This document shows positions 33,735 through 41,968 of a stretch of DNA of 64,000 nt, in pieces. Position 1 is the stretch's first letter. Each line of letters starts with the position of its first letter. The position numbers and the translations under genes are program-made. The DNA is from Streptomyces akebiae (GTDB lineage: Bacteria > Actinomycetota > Actinomycetes > Streptomycetales > Streptomycetaceae). The notes below the pieces were generated by a model. The model did not search any database. It was not told the origin of the DNA and saw only the letters and a list, made by a program, of their open reading frames with translations. The DNA is taken from contig NZ_CP080647.1 in the NCBI RefSeq assembly GCF_019599145.1, positions 186,001-250,000 on the forward strand, in the 5' to 3' direction.

Positions 33735-34127
33735 ATGGACGACGAACCCACGAGGTCCTCCGCGTATCACACGACCCGGAGCGCCGCCGGCAGCACGATC
33801 GTGTCGCTGCACGGCGAACTCGACCTTCTGGCGGTTTCCGCGCTCTCGGCGGCCCTGGACGCCCTGACGGCGGTGTCCCGCCCCGATGTGGTGCTCGACC
33901 TGCGTCCCGTGTCCTTCATCGACTGCTCCGGGCTCGGCCTGCTGTGCCGGGCACAGAGCCGGATCCGTGCGCGGCACGGCCGGCTGCGGCTGGTCACGTC
34001 CGCGAGCACCTTCCGGCGGCTGCTGCGGTGCACGGGGCTGAGCGGCGCCTTCGAGGTGCACCCCAACCTGCCGGAGGCGCTCGCCGACGGGGCACCGGTG
34101 GCACGGGCCGCGGCCTCACGCGGGTGA
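33735..34127 (+). CDS. STAS-domain anti-anti-sigma factor
   Basis: The 130-residue protein has a STAS domain with VVLDLRPVSFIDCSGLGLL, where Ser in DCSG is the expected phosphorylation site. Such proteins free a sigma factor by binding its anti-sigma kinase when dephosphorylated. The PAS-PP2C-ATPase protein at 13260-15218 is a candidate partner; no anti-sigma or sigma gene is adjacent. No ribosome site precedes the ATG, and the upstream box sits at the right distance for transcription to begin at the start codon, so a leaderless mRNA is possible. The stop codon is inside the terminator stem. Confidence 0.85.
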   Translation: MDDEPTRSSAYHTTRSAAGSTIVSLHGELDLLAVSALSAALDALTAVSRPDVVLDLRPVSFIDCSGLGLLCRAQSRIRARHGRLRLVTSASTFRRLLRCTGLSGAFEVHPNLPEALADGAPVARAAASRG

Positions 34128-34138
34128 GGCCGCGGCCC
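34105..34138. terminator. Hairpin terminator between STAS and phosphoketolase genes
   Basis: The 15-bp perfect arms GGGCCGCGGCCTCAC (34105-34119) and GTGAGGCCGCGGCCC (34124-34138) enclose a 4-nt loop. The STAS stop codon (34125-34127) is part of the right arm. Confidence 0.9.
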
Positions 34139-34145
34139 GGCGGCG

Positions 34146-36524
34146 TCAGGCCCAGTGCCAGTCGGCGATCTCCGGCAGATCGGTGCCGTGCTCGCGGATC
34201 CACGCGTGGTGGCGGGTGCGCACGTCCGCCATCTGCTGGCGTACGGCGGCGGCGCGGACGGCGAGCCCGGGGACGCGGTCGATGACGTCCATGACCAGGC
34301 GGTAGCGGTCGAGGTCGTTGCGGACGACCATGTCGAACGGTGTGGTCGTCGTCCCCGACTCCTTGTAGCCGCGGACGTGCGTGTTGCCGTGGCCCGCGCG
34401 GCGGTAGGCGAGGCGGTGGATGAGCCACGGATAGCCGTGGTAGGCGAAGATCACCGGCTTGTCGGTGGTGAACAGGCCGTCGTACTCGAAGTCGGTCATG
34501 CCGTGCGGGTGCTCCTCGCGCGGCAGCAGCCGGGTCATGTCGACGACGTTGACCACGCGGACGGCGAGCTGGGGCAGATGGCGGCGCAGCAGCTGCGCGG
34601 CGGCCAGGACCTCCTGCGTGGGCACGTCTCCGGCGCAGGCGAGGACGACGTCGGGTTCGCCGCCGTTCTCGCTGCCCGCCCACTCCCAGATCCCGGCGCC
34701 GCGTGCGCAGTGGGCGCGGGCCTGGTCGATGGAGAGCCAGTCGAAGCAGGGCTGTTTGCCGGCGACGATCACGTTGACGTAGTCGCGGCTGCGCAGGGCG
34801 TGGTCGGCGACGGAGAGGAGTGTGTTGGCGTCCGGGGGCAGGTAGACGCGTACGACCTCGGGGCTCTTGTTGAGGACGTGGTCGACGAAGCCGGGGTCCT
34901 GGTGGGAGAAGCCGTTGTGGTCCTGGCGCCAGACGTGCGAGGTGAGCAGGTAGTTGAGGGAGGCGATGGGGGCCCGCCAGGGCAACTCCCGCGACGTCCT
35001 GAGCCACTTGATGTGCTGGTTGACCATGGAGTCGACGATGTGCACGAACGCCTCGTAGCAGGAGAACAGTCCGTGCCGGCCGGTGAGGAGGTAGCCCTCC
35101 AGCCAGCCCTGGCAGAGGTGTTCGGAGAGGATCTCCAGGACCCGTCCGTGCCGGTCGAGGTGTTCGTCGACGGGGAGGTGCTCGGCCTGCCAGGCCTTGC
35201 CGCTGGCGTCGAAGACGGCCTGCAGGCGGTTGGAGGCGGTCTCGTCCGGTCCGACGACCCGGAAGTCCCGGCGCAGGCGGGTGTCCTTCATCACCTGGGC
35301 CAGGAGGTCACCGAGGACCCGGGTCGGCTCGTGGAGCGTCGTGCCCGGCTTGTCGACGGGGACGGCGAAGTCGTCCAGGGAAGGCACGGGCAGATCGCGG
35401 ACGAGGAGTCCGCCGTTGGCGTGCGGGGTGGCGCCCAGTCGCCTGGCGCCGGAGGGGACGCAGGCGAGGACGTCGTCGACGGGCCGTCCGTCCGGGCCGA
35501 ACAGCTCCCGAGGTTTGTACGAGCGCAGCCATGCCTCCAGCTGTCGCAGGTGCTCGGGGTTCTCCCGCACCCCGGCGAGCGGAACCTGGTGGGCACGCCA
35601 GGTGCCCTCGACCGGTTGGCCGTCGACCTCGGCGGGGCCGGTCCAGCCCTTCGGGGTGCGCAGCACGATCATCGGCCAGTGCACACGTTCGGCGACGCCG
35701 TCATCGCGTGCCGTGCGCTGCATCAGGGCGATCCGGTCCAGCGCCTCGTCGAAGGCGTGGGCCAGGGCGCGGTGCACGGTGGCCGGGTCGTCTCCGGTGA
35801 CGTGGAGGGGGGCGTGGCCGTAGCCGCGCAGCAGGGCGTCGAGTTCGGCCTGGGGCAGGCGCGAGAGCACGGTCGGGTTGGCGATCTTGTAGCCGTTGAG
35901 GTGGAGGATCGGCAGGACGGCGCCGTCGTGGACCGGGTCGAGGAACTTGTTGGAGTGCCAGGAGGCGGCCAGCGGCCCGGTCTCCGCCTCGCCGTCCCCG
36001 ATGACGCAGGCCACCAGCAGGTCGGGGTTGTCGAACGCGGCGCCGTAGGCGTGGGCGAGGGAGTAGCCGAGCTCACCGCCCTCGTGGATCGAGCCCGGGA
36101 CCTCCGGTGCCACATGGCTCGGTACCCCGCCGGGGAAGGAGAACTGCCGGAAGAGCCGTTCCATGCCGGGGGCGTCGCGGGTGACGTCCGGGTAGGTCTC
36201 GCTGTAGCTGCCGTCCAGCCAGGAGCCGGCCAGCACGGACGGCCCGCCGTGCCCGGGTCCCCACACGCAGAGGGCGTCCAGGTCGCGCGCTTTGATCACG
36301 CGGTTGAGGTGGGTGTAGACGAGGTTCAGGCCCGGGGAGGTGCCCCAGTGCCCGAGCAGCCGCGGCTTGATGTGTTCCGGGAGCAGCGGCTCGGTGAGCA
36401 GGGGGTTGGCCATCAGATAGATCTGCCCGGCCGCCAGGTAGTTGGCGGCCCGCCAGTGGGCGTCCAGGGTGCGCAGTTCGTCGTCGGAAAGTACGGTGAC
36501 GTTCTGGTGTTCGACCTGGGTCAT
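34146..36524 (-). CDS. xfp: Xylulose-5-phosphate/fructose-6-phosphate phosphoketolase
   Basis: The 792-residue thiamine-diphosphate enzyme has the family marks [27 protein letters not shown] and the TPP site [19 protein letters not shown], with normal length. It splits xylulose 5-phosphate or fructose 6-phosphate with phosphate to acetyl phosphate and a shorter sugar phosphate, making acetyl phosphate without oxidation or loss of carbon. Acetate kinase or phosphotransacetylase, needed to use the product, are not in this window. Only 50 bp separate its start from that of the divergent ppk2 gene, and no OsdR-like box is evident there. Confidence 0.95.
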   Translation of the reverse strand: MTQVEHQNVTVLSDDELRTLDAHWRAANYLAAGQIYLMANPLLTEPLLPEHIKPRLLGHWGTSPGLNLVYTHLNRVIKARDLDALCVWGPGHGGPSVLAGSWLDGSYSETYPDVTRDAPGMERLFRQFSFPGGVPSHVAPEVPGSIHEGGELGYSLAHAYGAAFDNPDLLVACVIGDGEAETGPLAASWHSNKFLDPVHDGAVLPILHLNGYKIANPTVLSRLPQAELDALLRGYGHAPLHVTGDDPATVHRALAHAFDEALDRIALMQRTARDDGVAERVHWPMIVLRTPKGWTGPAEVDGQPVEGTWRAHQVPLAGVRENPEHLRQLEAWLRSYKPRELFGPDGRPVDDVLACVPSGARRLGATPHANGGLLVRDLPVPSLDDFAVPVDKPGTTLHEPTRVLGDLLAQVMKDTRLRRDFRVVGPDETASNRLQAVFDASGKAWQAEHLPVDEHLDRHGRVLEILSEHLCQGWLEGYLLTGRHGLFSCYEAFVHIVDSMVNQHIKWLRTSRELPWRAPIASLNYLLTSHVWRQDHNGFSHQDPGFVDHVLNKSPEVVRVYLPPDANTLLSVADHALRSRDYVNVIVAGKQPCFDWLSIDQARAHCARGAGIWEWAGSENGGEPDVVLACAGDVPTQEVLAAAQLLRRHLPQLAVRVVNVVDMTRLLPREEHPHGMTDFEYDGLFTTDKPVIFAYHGYPWLIHRLAYRRAGHGNTHVRGYKESGTTTTPFDMVVRNDLDRYRLVMDVIDRVPGLAVRAAAVRQQMADVRTRHHAWIREHGTDLPEIADWHWA

Positions 36525-36574
36525 GGGTGACTCCCAAACTCATCGACGGGGGTCGTCGGGCGGTGGAGGACGGC

Positions 36575-37378
36575 ATGGCCGGCAAGAAGGCGACGAGGGT
36601 GTCGCGTGCGGCGTACGAGAAGGAACTGCTGCGACTGCAGACGGAGTTGGTGAAACTCCAGGAGTGGGTGCGGGCCGAGGGCGCCCGGCTGGTCGTGGTC
36701 TTCGAGGGGCGTGACGCGGCGGGCAAGGGCGGCACGATCAAGCGGGTCGCCGAACACCTCAACCCCCGTGTCGCCAGGATCGCGGCCCTCCCCAAGCCGA
36801 CGGAGCGCGAGCGCACCCAGTGGTACTTCCAGCGGTATGTCGAGCAGTTGCCGGCGGCCGGGGAGATCGTGCTGTTCGACCGGTCCTGGTACAACCGGGC
36901 CGGTGTGGAGCACGTCATGGGCTTCTGCACCAAAGAGGAATACCAGCTGTTCATGCGGCAATGCCCCATTTTCGAGCGCATGTTGATCGAGGACGGGATC
37001 CTGCTGCGCAAGTACTGGTTCTCGGTGAGCGACACCGAGCAGCAGGAGCGCTTCCGGCGGCGCCTGGAGGACCCGCTGCGGCGCTGGAAGCTCTCGCCGA
37101 TGGACCTGGAGTCGCTCACCCGCTGGGAGGCGTACTCGCGGGCCAAGGACGAGATGATGGTGCACACCGACATCGCCGAGGCGCCGTGGTACGTCGTGGA
37201 GAGCGACGACAAGCGCCGGGCCCGGCTGAACATGATCGCCCATCTGCTGGCGTCGGTGCCGTACAGCGAGGTGCCGCCCCCGGTGCTGGAACTGCCGGCG
37301 CGCCCGCCGTCGACCGGCTACGAGCGCCCGCCGCGCGATCTGCGGACGTACGTCCCGGATCACGCGGCGGGTGTGTGA
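36575..37378 (+). CDS. ppk2: Polyphosphate kinase 2
   Basis: The 267-residue protein has Walker A (VVFEGRDAAGKGGTIKR), Walker B (LFDRSWYNRAGVE) and the lid region typical of one-domain PPK2. It transfers phosphate between polyphosphate and nucleotides and could turn stored polyphosphate into ATP or GTP when respiration stops. Sequence does not settle whether it prefers diphosphates or monophosphates, though the length suits the diphosphate class. ATG 36575 follows GGAGGA by 5 nt; an in-frame GTG at 36527 would nearly touch the xfp start. It converges with the USP gene 17 bp downstream. Confidence 0.93.
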   Translation: MAGKKATRVSRAAYEKELLRLQTELVKLQEWVRAEGARLVVVFEGRDAAGKGGTIKRVAEHLNPRVARIAALPKPTERERTQWYFQRYVEQLPAAGEIVLFDRSWYNRAGVEHVMGFCTKEEYQLFMRQCPIFERMLIEDGILLRKYWFSVSDTEQQERFRRRLEDPLRRWKLSPMDLESLTRWEAYSRAKDEMMVHTDIAEAPWYVVESDDKRRARLNMIAHLLASVPYSEVPPPVLELPARPPSTGYERPPRDLRTYVPDHAAGV

Positions 37379-37395
37379 GCAGCCGGTCACCGTGC

Positions 37396-38274
37396 TCACT
37401 CCGGCTCGGGCACGATCACGACCGGGCAGGCGGAGTGGTGCAGCACCCCGTGTGTCACCCGGCCCAGCTGGAGTCCGAAGTGGCGCTGGCGACGCCTGGC
37501 TCCCACGACGAGGAGGTCGGCGTCGCGGGAGGCGTCCGACAGGGCGATCCGGGCATGGCCCTCGACGGTACGGCGGCGCAGCCGGACGTCGTCGGGAGCC
37601 TTCCGGAGAGCCTCCTCCAGGCCTTCCACGGCCCGTTCCTCGTGCAGCCGCGCCGGCTCCCCGGTGAGCAGCGGATGATCGGTGCTCTCGTGCGCGGGGC
37701 ACCGCCAGGCCCTGACCGCCTCGACCTCGGCCCCGCGCCGCCGGGCCTCGTCGAAGGCGAACCGCACCGCCGCCGATGACGTCGGGTGCTCACCGACGCC
37801 GACGACGATCCGGCCGTGCGTGGTGGGCAGGGCCCGGTTGTCGTGGCTGCCGCGTACGACGACCATCGGGCAGTGCGCGTGCGCGGCCACCGTCAGGCTC
37901 ACCGAGCCCAGGAGCGCCTCGGTGAGGCTGCTGCGGCCGCGGGTGCCCGTCACCAGCAGGGAGGCGGTGCGGCTCTCCCGCAGCAGGGTGTACTCGGGCT
38001 CCTCCGGCACCACCTCGGTGGTGATCTTCACCTCCGGGCGGCGCTGGCCGGCCCGCTGGGCGGCGCTCTCCACGATCACCTCCGCCCGCACCCCTTCGGA
38101 CGTCCCGCCGACGTCCTCGGCGAGGTGGGCGCCCTCGTACCGCTCCCACAGTGAGGCGTAGACCAGCCGCAGCGGTGTCCCGCGCAGCGCGGCCTCGTCG
38201 GCGGCCCAGTCCACGGCCCGCAGGCTCGGCTCGGAGCCGTCCACGCCGACGACGATCGGCAGGTCGTGCGTCAT
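37396..38274 (-). CDS. Universal stress protein, two USP domains
   Basis: The 292-residue protein opens PIVVGVDGSEPSLRAVDWAA. Its ATP motifs are GTRGRSSLTEALLGS (first) and GARRRQRHFGLQLGR (second, partly degenerate). It starts 5 bp after the stop of the zinc ADH gene and is the last gene of a USP-ADH-USP operon whose promoter region is at about 40243-40423. Confidence 0.9.
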   Translation of the reverse strand: MTHDLPIVVGVDGSEPSLRAVDWAADEAALRGTPLRLVYASLWERYEGAHLAEDVGGTSEGVRAEVIVESAAQRAGQRRPEVKITTEVVPEEPEYTLLRESRTASLLVTGTRGRSSLTEALLGSVSLTVAAHAHCPMVVVRGSHDNRALPTTHGRIVVGVGEHPTSSAAVRFAFDEARRRGAEVEAVRAWRCPAHESTDHPLLTGEPARLHEERAVEGLEEALRKAPDDVRLRRRTVEGHARIALSDASRDADLLVVGARRRQRHFGLQLGRVTHGVLHHSACPVVIVPEPE

Positions 38275-38279
38275 GTCGC

Positions 38280-39302
38280 TCACCGTCCCGCACCGAGGTC
38301 GAACACGATCCGGGCCTTGACCTGGCCGCGCAGCACCTCGTCGATGGAGTCGTTGACGGAGGCCAGCGGGCGGGTCTCGCAGATGACCCTGGTCCGGCCG
38401 GCCGCGTGCAGCTGGAAGACCTCGGCGAGGTCCTGCCGGGTGCCCACGATCGAGCCGATCACACTCGTGCCGTTCAGGACGGTGTCGAAGATCGGGACCT
38501 GGACGGTGCCGTGGGCGGGCAGGGCGACCATGACGAGTTTGCCGCCACGCCTGAGGCCCGTGTTGACGGCCGCGAAGGCGGCGTCGTTCACGGCGAGGGC
38601 GATGGCCGCGTGGGCGCCGCCGTGCCGCTTGAGCACCTCGCCGACGTCCTCCTTGCGGGCGTCGATGAGGATGTCGGCACCGAGTTCGGCGGCCAGTTGG
38701 AGCTTCTCGTCGGTGACGTCGATCGCGGCGACGGTCGCTCCGGCGATCTTGGCGTACTGCACGGCGAGGTGGCCGAGGCCTCCGATCCCGGAGATCGCGA
38801 CCAGTTGCGAGGGCCGTACGTCGGCGACCTTGAGCGCCTTGTACGTGGTCACGCCGGCGCAGGTGAGCGGTGCCGCGTCGACGGCGGTGACGCCGTCCGG
38901 CACCGGCTGGGCGAAGTCGGCCCAGGCCAGCATCTTCTCGGCGTACCCGCCGTCGCAGCCGTAGCCGGTGTTGATCTGCTGCTCGCACAGCGTCTCCCAG
39001 CCGGACAGGCAGTGCTCGCACCGCCCGCAGGCCCGGCCCAGCCAGGGCACGGCGACACGCTGGCCCGGGCGGAGGTGGGTGACCCCGTCGCCGAGCTTTT
39101 CGACCAGGCCGACGCCCTCGTGGCCGGGGACGAACGGCGGGTTCGGCTTGACGGGCCAGTCGCCGTGGGCGGCGTGGATGTCGGTGTGGCACAGTCCGGA
39201 CGCCTCGACACGGACGCGGACCTGGCCGGGGCCGGGCTCGGGGTCGGGGCGGTCCTCGATGACCAGGGGCTCGCCGAAGGCTCGGACGACCGCTGCCTTC
39301 AT
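38280..39302 (-). CDS. Zinc-dependent alcohol dehydrogenase (AdhP/AdhA type)
   Basis: The 340-residue enzyme has the catalytic zinc ligands Cys38 (GLCHTD), His61 and Glu62, and Cys148. The structural zinc site is Cys92, Cys95, Cys98 and Cys106, and GIGGLGHLAVQ is the NAD motif. It resembles bacterial ethanol-active AdhP/AdhA enzymes and would oxidise or reduce short alcohols and aldehydes with NAD. It sits between two USP genes in one operon (gaps of 25 and 5 bp), which ties alcohol/NADH balance to the stress regulon. Confidence 0.92.
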   Translation of the reverse strand: MKAAVVRAFGEPLVIEDRPDPEPGPGQVRVRVEASGLCHTDIHAAHGDWPVKPNPPFVPGHEGVGLVEKLGDGVTHLRPGQRVAVPWLGRACGRCEHCLSGWETLCEQQINTGYGCDGGYAEKMLAWADFAQPVPDGVTAVDAAPLTCAGVTTYKALKVADVRPSQLVAISGIGGLGHLAVQYAKIAGATVAAIDVTDEKLQLAAELGADILIDARKEDVGEVLKRHGGAHAAIALAVNDAAFAAVNTGLRRGGKLVMVALPAHGTVQVPIFDTVLNGTSVIGSIVGTRQDLAEVFQLHAAGRTRVICETRPLASVNDSIDEVLRGQVKARIVFDLGAGR

Positions 39303-39327
39303 GGGGTCAACTCCTCGGGTTGTGGCG

Positions 39328-40242
39328 TCAGTTGTGCGGGACGACGGCGACGGGGGCGGCGCTGTGGTGCAGGACCGCGTGGGCGACGGGGCCGATGTGG
39401 GCGCCGAACGGGTTGCGGCGGATCCGGCGGCCCACGACGACCAGGGAGGCCTCGCGGGACGCGTCGACGAGGTGGTTGCCGGGGGTGCCGTAGTGCGACT
39501 CCTCGGTGACCTCGACGTTCGGGTGCTTCTCGCGCCACGGGCTCAGGACCTCGGCCAGGGCGGTGGTCTCGCGGCGGGCGAGGGCGCCGTGGAGTTCGAG
39601 GTCGACGGAGAGGCCGTACGCGTAGTAGGGGGGCGGGTTCCAGCCGTGCACGACCCGCAGGGAGGTGCCGCGGCGGGCGGCCGCCGCGAAGGCGAACTCG
39701 ATCAGTTCCTCGTCGGGGCTCTCGACGTCGAGGCCGAGGACGACGGGACGGAACGGTGTCGCCGCGGACGGGATGCCGGCCGGGTCCATCTCGTGCTCGT
39801 CGGCGGCCAGTTCCTCGGCGCGGACCAGGACGGTCGGCCGTTCGGCGTGCGCCACGACCGCCAGTCCGACCGAGCCGACCATGAAACCGCCGATGCCGCT
39901 CAGCCCGCGGGAGCCCAGGACCAGCAGCTCGGCGTGCTTCGCCTCGTCGACCAGTACCTCGGCGGGGCGACCGGAGACGTGCTCGATGACGACCTCGAGC
40001 CCCGGGTGGCGCAGGCGGATGCCCTCGGCGGCCTCGCGGGGGACGCGCTCGGTCCAGTGCTGCTGGGTCTCCGCGCCGAGCAGCGGTGCCTGCGCCATCG
40101 GGACCGGGACGGGCTCCCAGACGTGCACCAGCTTCAGCGGCACGCCGAGCAGTTGTGCCTCGCGGGCCGCCCACTCGGCCGCCGAGCGGCTCTCGCGGGA
40201 GCCGTCGAGGCCGACGGTGACGGTGCGGTTCATGATCTCCAC
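39328..40242 (-). CDS. Universal stress protein, two USP domains
   Basis: The 304-residue protein opens TVTVGLDGSRESRSAAEWAA. Its first ATP motif is GSRGLSGIGGFMVGS and its second is degenerate (PHIGPVAHAVLHHSAAPV). It is a close relative of the USPs at 5035-5949 (same length) and 31732-32595. It leads the USP-ADH-USP operon, with the tandem boxes at 40332-40365 in its upstream region. Confidence 0.92.
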   Translation of the reverse strand: MEIMNRTVTVGLDGSRESRSAAEWAAREAQLLGVPLKLVHVWEPVPVPMAQAPLLGAETQQHWTERVPREAAEGIRLRHPGLEVVIEHVSGRPAEVLVDEAKHAELLVLGSRGLSGIGGFMVGSVGLAVVAHAERPTVLVRAEELAADEHEMDPAGIPSAATPFRPVVLGLDVESPDEELIEFAFAAAARRGTSLRVVHGWNPPPYYAYGLSVDLELHGALARRETTALAEVLSPWREKHPNVEVTEESHYGTPGNHLVDASREASLVVVGRRIRRNPFGAHIGPVAHAVLHHSAAPVAVVPHN

Positions 40243-40331
40243 CTTCGGGGTCGTGGGTACTGATCGGAGGGTTCGAGCGGGGGCGTCCGTGTCCCGGTTA
40301 GAGCTTCTTCCGCGGGCCGGTTCCCCGGCAG

Positions 40332-40365
40332 GGGCCGCAGGTCCCTGGGGAGGGCCGACCGGCCC
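40332..40365. promoter_or_regulatory. Tandem OsdR/DosR-like boxes before USP-ADH-USP operon
   Basis: GGGCCGCAGGTCCC (40332-40345) and GGGCCGACCGGCCC (40352-40365, 12/12) have centres exactly 20 bp apart. Both 14-mers are identical to those at 3485-3518, while the 6-bp spacer sequence differs. Confidence 0.75.
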
Positions 40366-40423
40366 TGCCCCGCGCGGTCGTGGGGCGGCGGGCCCACCGT
40401 CGGGCCCGCCGCCCCTCCCGTGG

Positions 40424-41053
40424 TCAACGCAGCCAGGGGCTGCGGCGCACCAGCGGGAGGCCGGCCCAGGCCCTGCCGAGGCCGAGGGTGTCTCCGGCGG
40501 CCGTGGCGGCGAGAACGACCAGGACGACGGCGTAGACGACGTGGTACTCCGCGAACGGGTTCGTCGACATGCTCGGCGAGCCGTCCGACAGATGCCGGGC
40601 GGGCGGCCATTCGGCGACCCACATCAGCGCCATCATCACCGTGCCGGCCACGGCCGTGAGCCGCAGGGCGACCCCGGCGGTGAGGGCGAGCCCGATGCCG
40701 AGCAGACCGAGCATGAACAGCCAGTCGGCCCAGGGGTCGCCGGCCCAGGAGTGGAAGGTGGACTCCATCGGCCCGACGGCGACGGAGCCGAGGAAGCCCT
40801 TGGTCGGGGAGCCGCCGTCGATCCAGCCCTTGCCGGACTGGGTGGCGTAGCCGAGGCCGAAGGTCTTGTCGAGGAACGCCCACAGGAAGACGAATCCGGT
40901 GAGCAGTCGCAGGGAGGCGAGCGAGTAGGCCGCCACCGCGTGCGTGCCGGCCGCTTCCGACAGGGTGGGCTCGGCCGCGGAGGCGGTCCGGGTCCCCCGG
41001 AAGGACGGCAGGTGGAGGCCCGGCCTCCGGTGAGGGTGCTCGTGCACGGCCAT
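40424..41053 (-). CDS. DoxX/DoxD-like membrane protein
   Basis: The 209-residue protein has four likely membrane segments (about 42-62, 105-128, 132-150 and 177-195) with FVFLWAFLDKTFGLGY in the first, as in DoxX/DoxD-like proteins and small quinone-linked oxidoreductase subunits. The start at 41053 follows AAGGGAA; the upstream ATG at 41101 lacks a site. A box at 41152-41165 precedes it. Role unknown; a quinone- or thiosulfate-linked function would be a family-based guess. Confidence 0.78.
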   Translation of the reverse strand: MAVHEHPHRRPGLHLPSFRGTRTASAAEPTLSEAAGTHAVAAYSLASLRLLTGFVFLWAFLDKTFGLGYATQSGKGWIDGGSPTKGFLGSVAVGPMESTFHSWAGDPWADWLFMLGLLGIGLALTAGVALRLTAVAGTVMMALMWVAEWPPARHLSDGSPSMSTNPFAEYHVVYAVVLVVLAATAAGDTLGLGRAWAGLPLVRRSPWLR

Positions 41054-41151
41054 GATGGTGTTCCCTTCGGGGACGGTCGGGACCTGGTGTGATGCCTCCA
41101 CTCTCGTCGCGTCCGCCGAGGCGCGCCGGATGCCGAAGGTCTGCGGCTGTG

Positions 41152-41165
41152 GGGCTGAACGGCCC
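41152..41165. promoter_or_regulatory. OsdR/DosR-like box before DoxX-like gene
   Basis: GGGCTGAACGGCCC matches 11/12. A poor second site (ATGCCGAAGGTCTG, 6/12) lies 22 bp away toward the gene. Confidence 0.5.
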
Positions 41166-41224
41166 TGTCTGTGAGGCCTGTTGGGCGACAGCGGCGCGGC
41201 GGGGAGCGGGGCGGCACGTGAGGA

Positions 41225-41968
41225 TCAGTAGGCGGACACGCCGTGCGTCCTGAACCGCTCACGGACCCGTTCGGTCAGGTCGGCGTCCGGGCCGGGGGTG
41301 TCGCGGAGCGGGAACGGTACGCCGAGGGCCTCGTACTTCGCGGCGCCGAGCTTGTGGAACGGCAGGACGTCCACGCGGTCGACCGCGCCGAGACCGGCCA
41401 CGAAGCGGGCGAGGCCCTCCACGGACTCCGGCTCGTCCGTCCAGCCGGGCACCAGGACGTATCTGATCCACATCGGGACGCCGAGCCGGTCGAGGCGGGT
41501 GGCGAAGTTCAGGGTGGGGCCCAGTTCGCCGCCCGTCAGCCGCCGGTAGGTGGTGACGTCGAAGGACTTGATGTCCAGCAGCACCAGGTCGGTGTCGCCG
41601 AGGAGTTCGTCGGTGGCGCGGACGCCGAGGAAGCCGGAGGTGTCGAGGGCGGTGTGCAGTCCCAGTTCCTTGCAGCGGCGCAGGATCTCGCCGGTGAACC
41701 CGGACTGGAGGAGGGGTTCGCCGCCCGTGACGGTGACGCCTCCGCCGGCCGTGGTGAGGAAGGCACGGTACTTCTCGATCTCCGCCATCACCTCGTCGAC
41801 CGTGGTCTCCTTCCCGTCGCGCATGTGCCAGGTGTCGGGGTTGGCGCAGTACAGGCAGCGCAGCGGACAGCCGGCGACGAACAGGACGAACCGGGTCCCG
41901 GGACCGTCCACGCCGGTGGACAGGTCCCAGGAGTGGATCCGGCCCCTGGGCGAGGGCATCCGGCTCAC
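41225..41968 (-). CDS. pflA: Pyruvate formate-lyase activating enzyme (radical SAM)
   Basis: The 247-residue radical SAM protein has the CxxxCxxC cluster site at Cys34, Cys38 and Cys41 ([10 protein letters not shown]), followed by TGGEPLLQ for SAM binding. It installs the glycyl radical on pyruvate formate-lyase under anoxic, reducing conditions. The GTG at 41968 overlaps the pflB stop as GTGA, which implies translational coupling; ATG 41959 is an alternative. Its position directly behind pflB and its length match enterobacterial PflA. Confidence 0.94.
   Translation of the reverse strand: MSRMPSPRGRIHSWDLSTGVDGPGTRFVLFVAGCPLRCLYCANPDTWHMRDGKETTVDEVMAEIEKYRAFLTTAGGGVTVTGGEPLLQSGFTGEILRRCKELGLHTALDTSGFLGVRATDELLGDTDLVLLDIKSFDVTTYRRLTGGELGPTLNFATRLDRLGVPMWIRYVLVPGWTDEPESVEGLARFVAGLGAVDRVDVLPFHKLGAAKYEALGVPFPLRDTPGPDADLTERVRERFRTHGVSAY

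Noticed and set aside
34155..36530. 791-codon plus-strand frame opposite xfp
   Set aside because: Antisense shadow of the well-conserved phosphoketolase; composition is repetitive Gly/Val/Asp.
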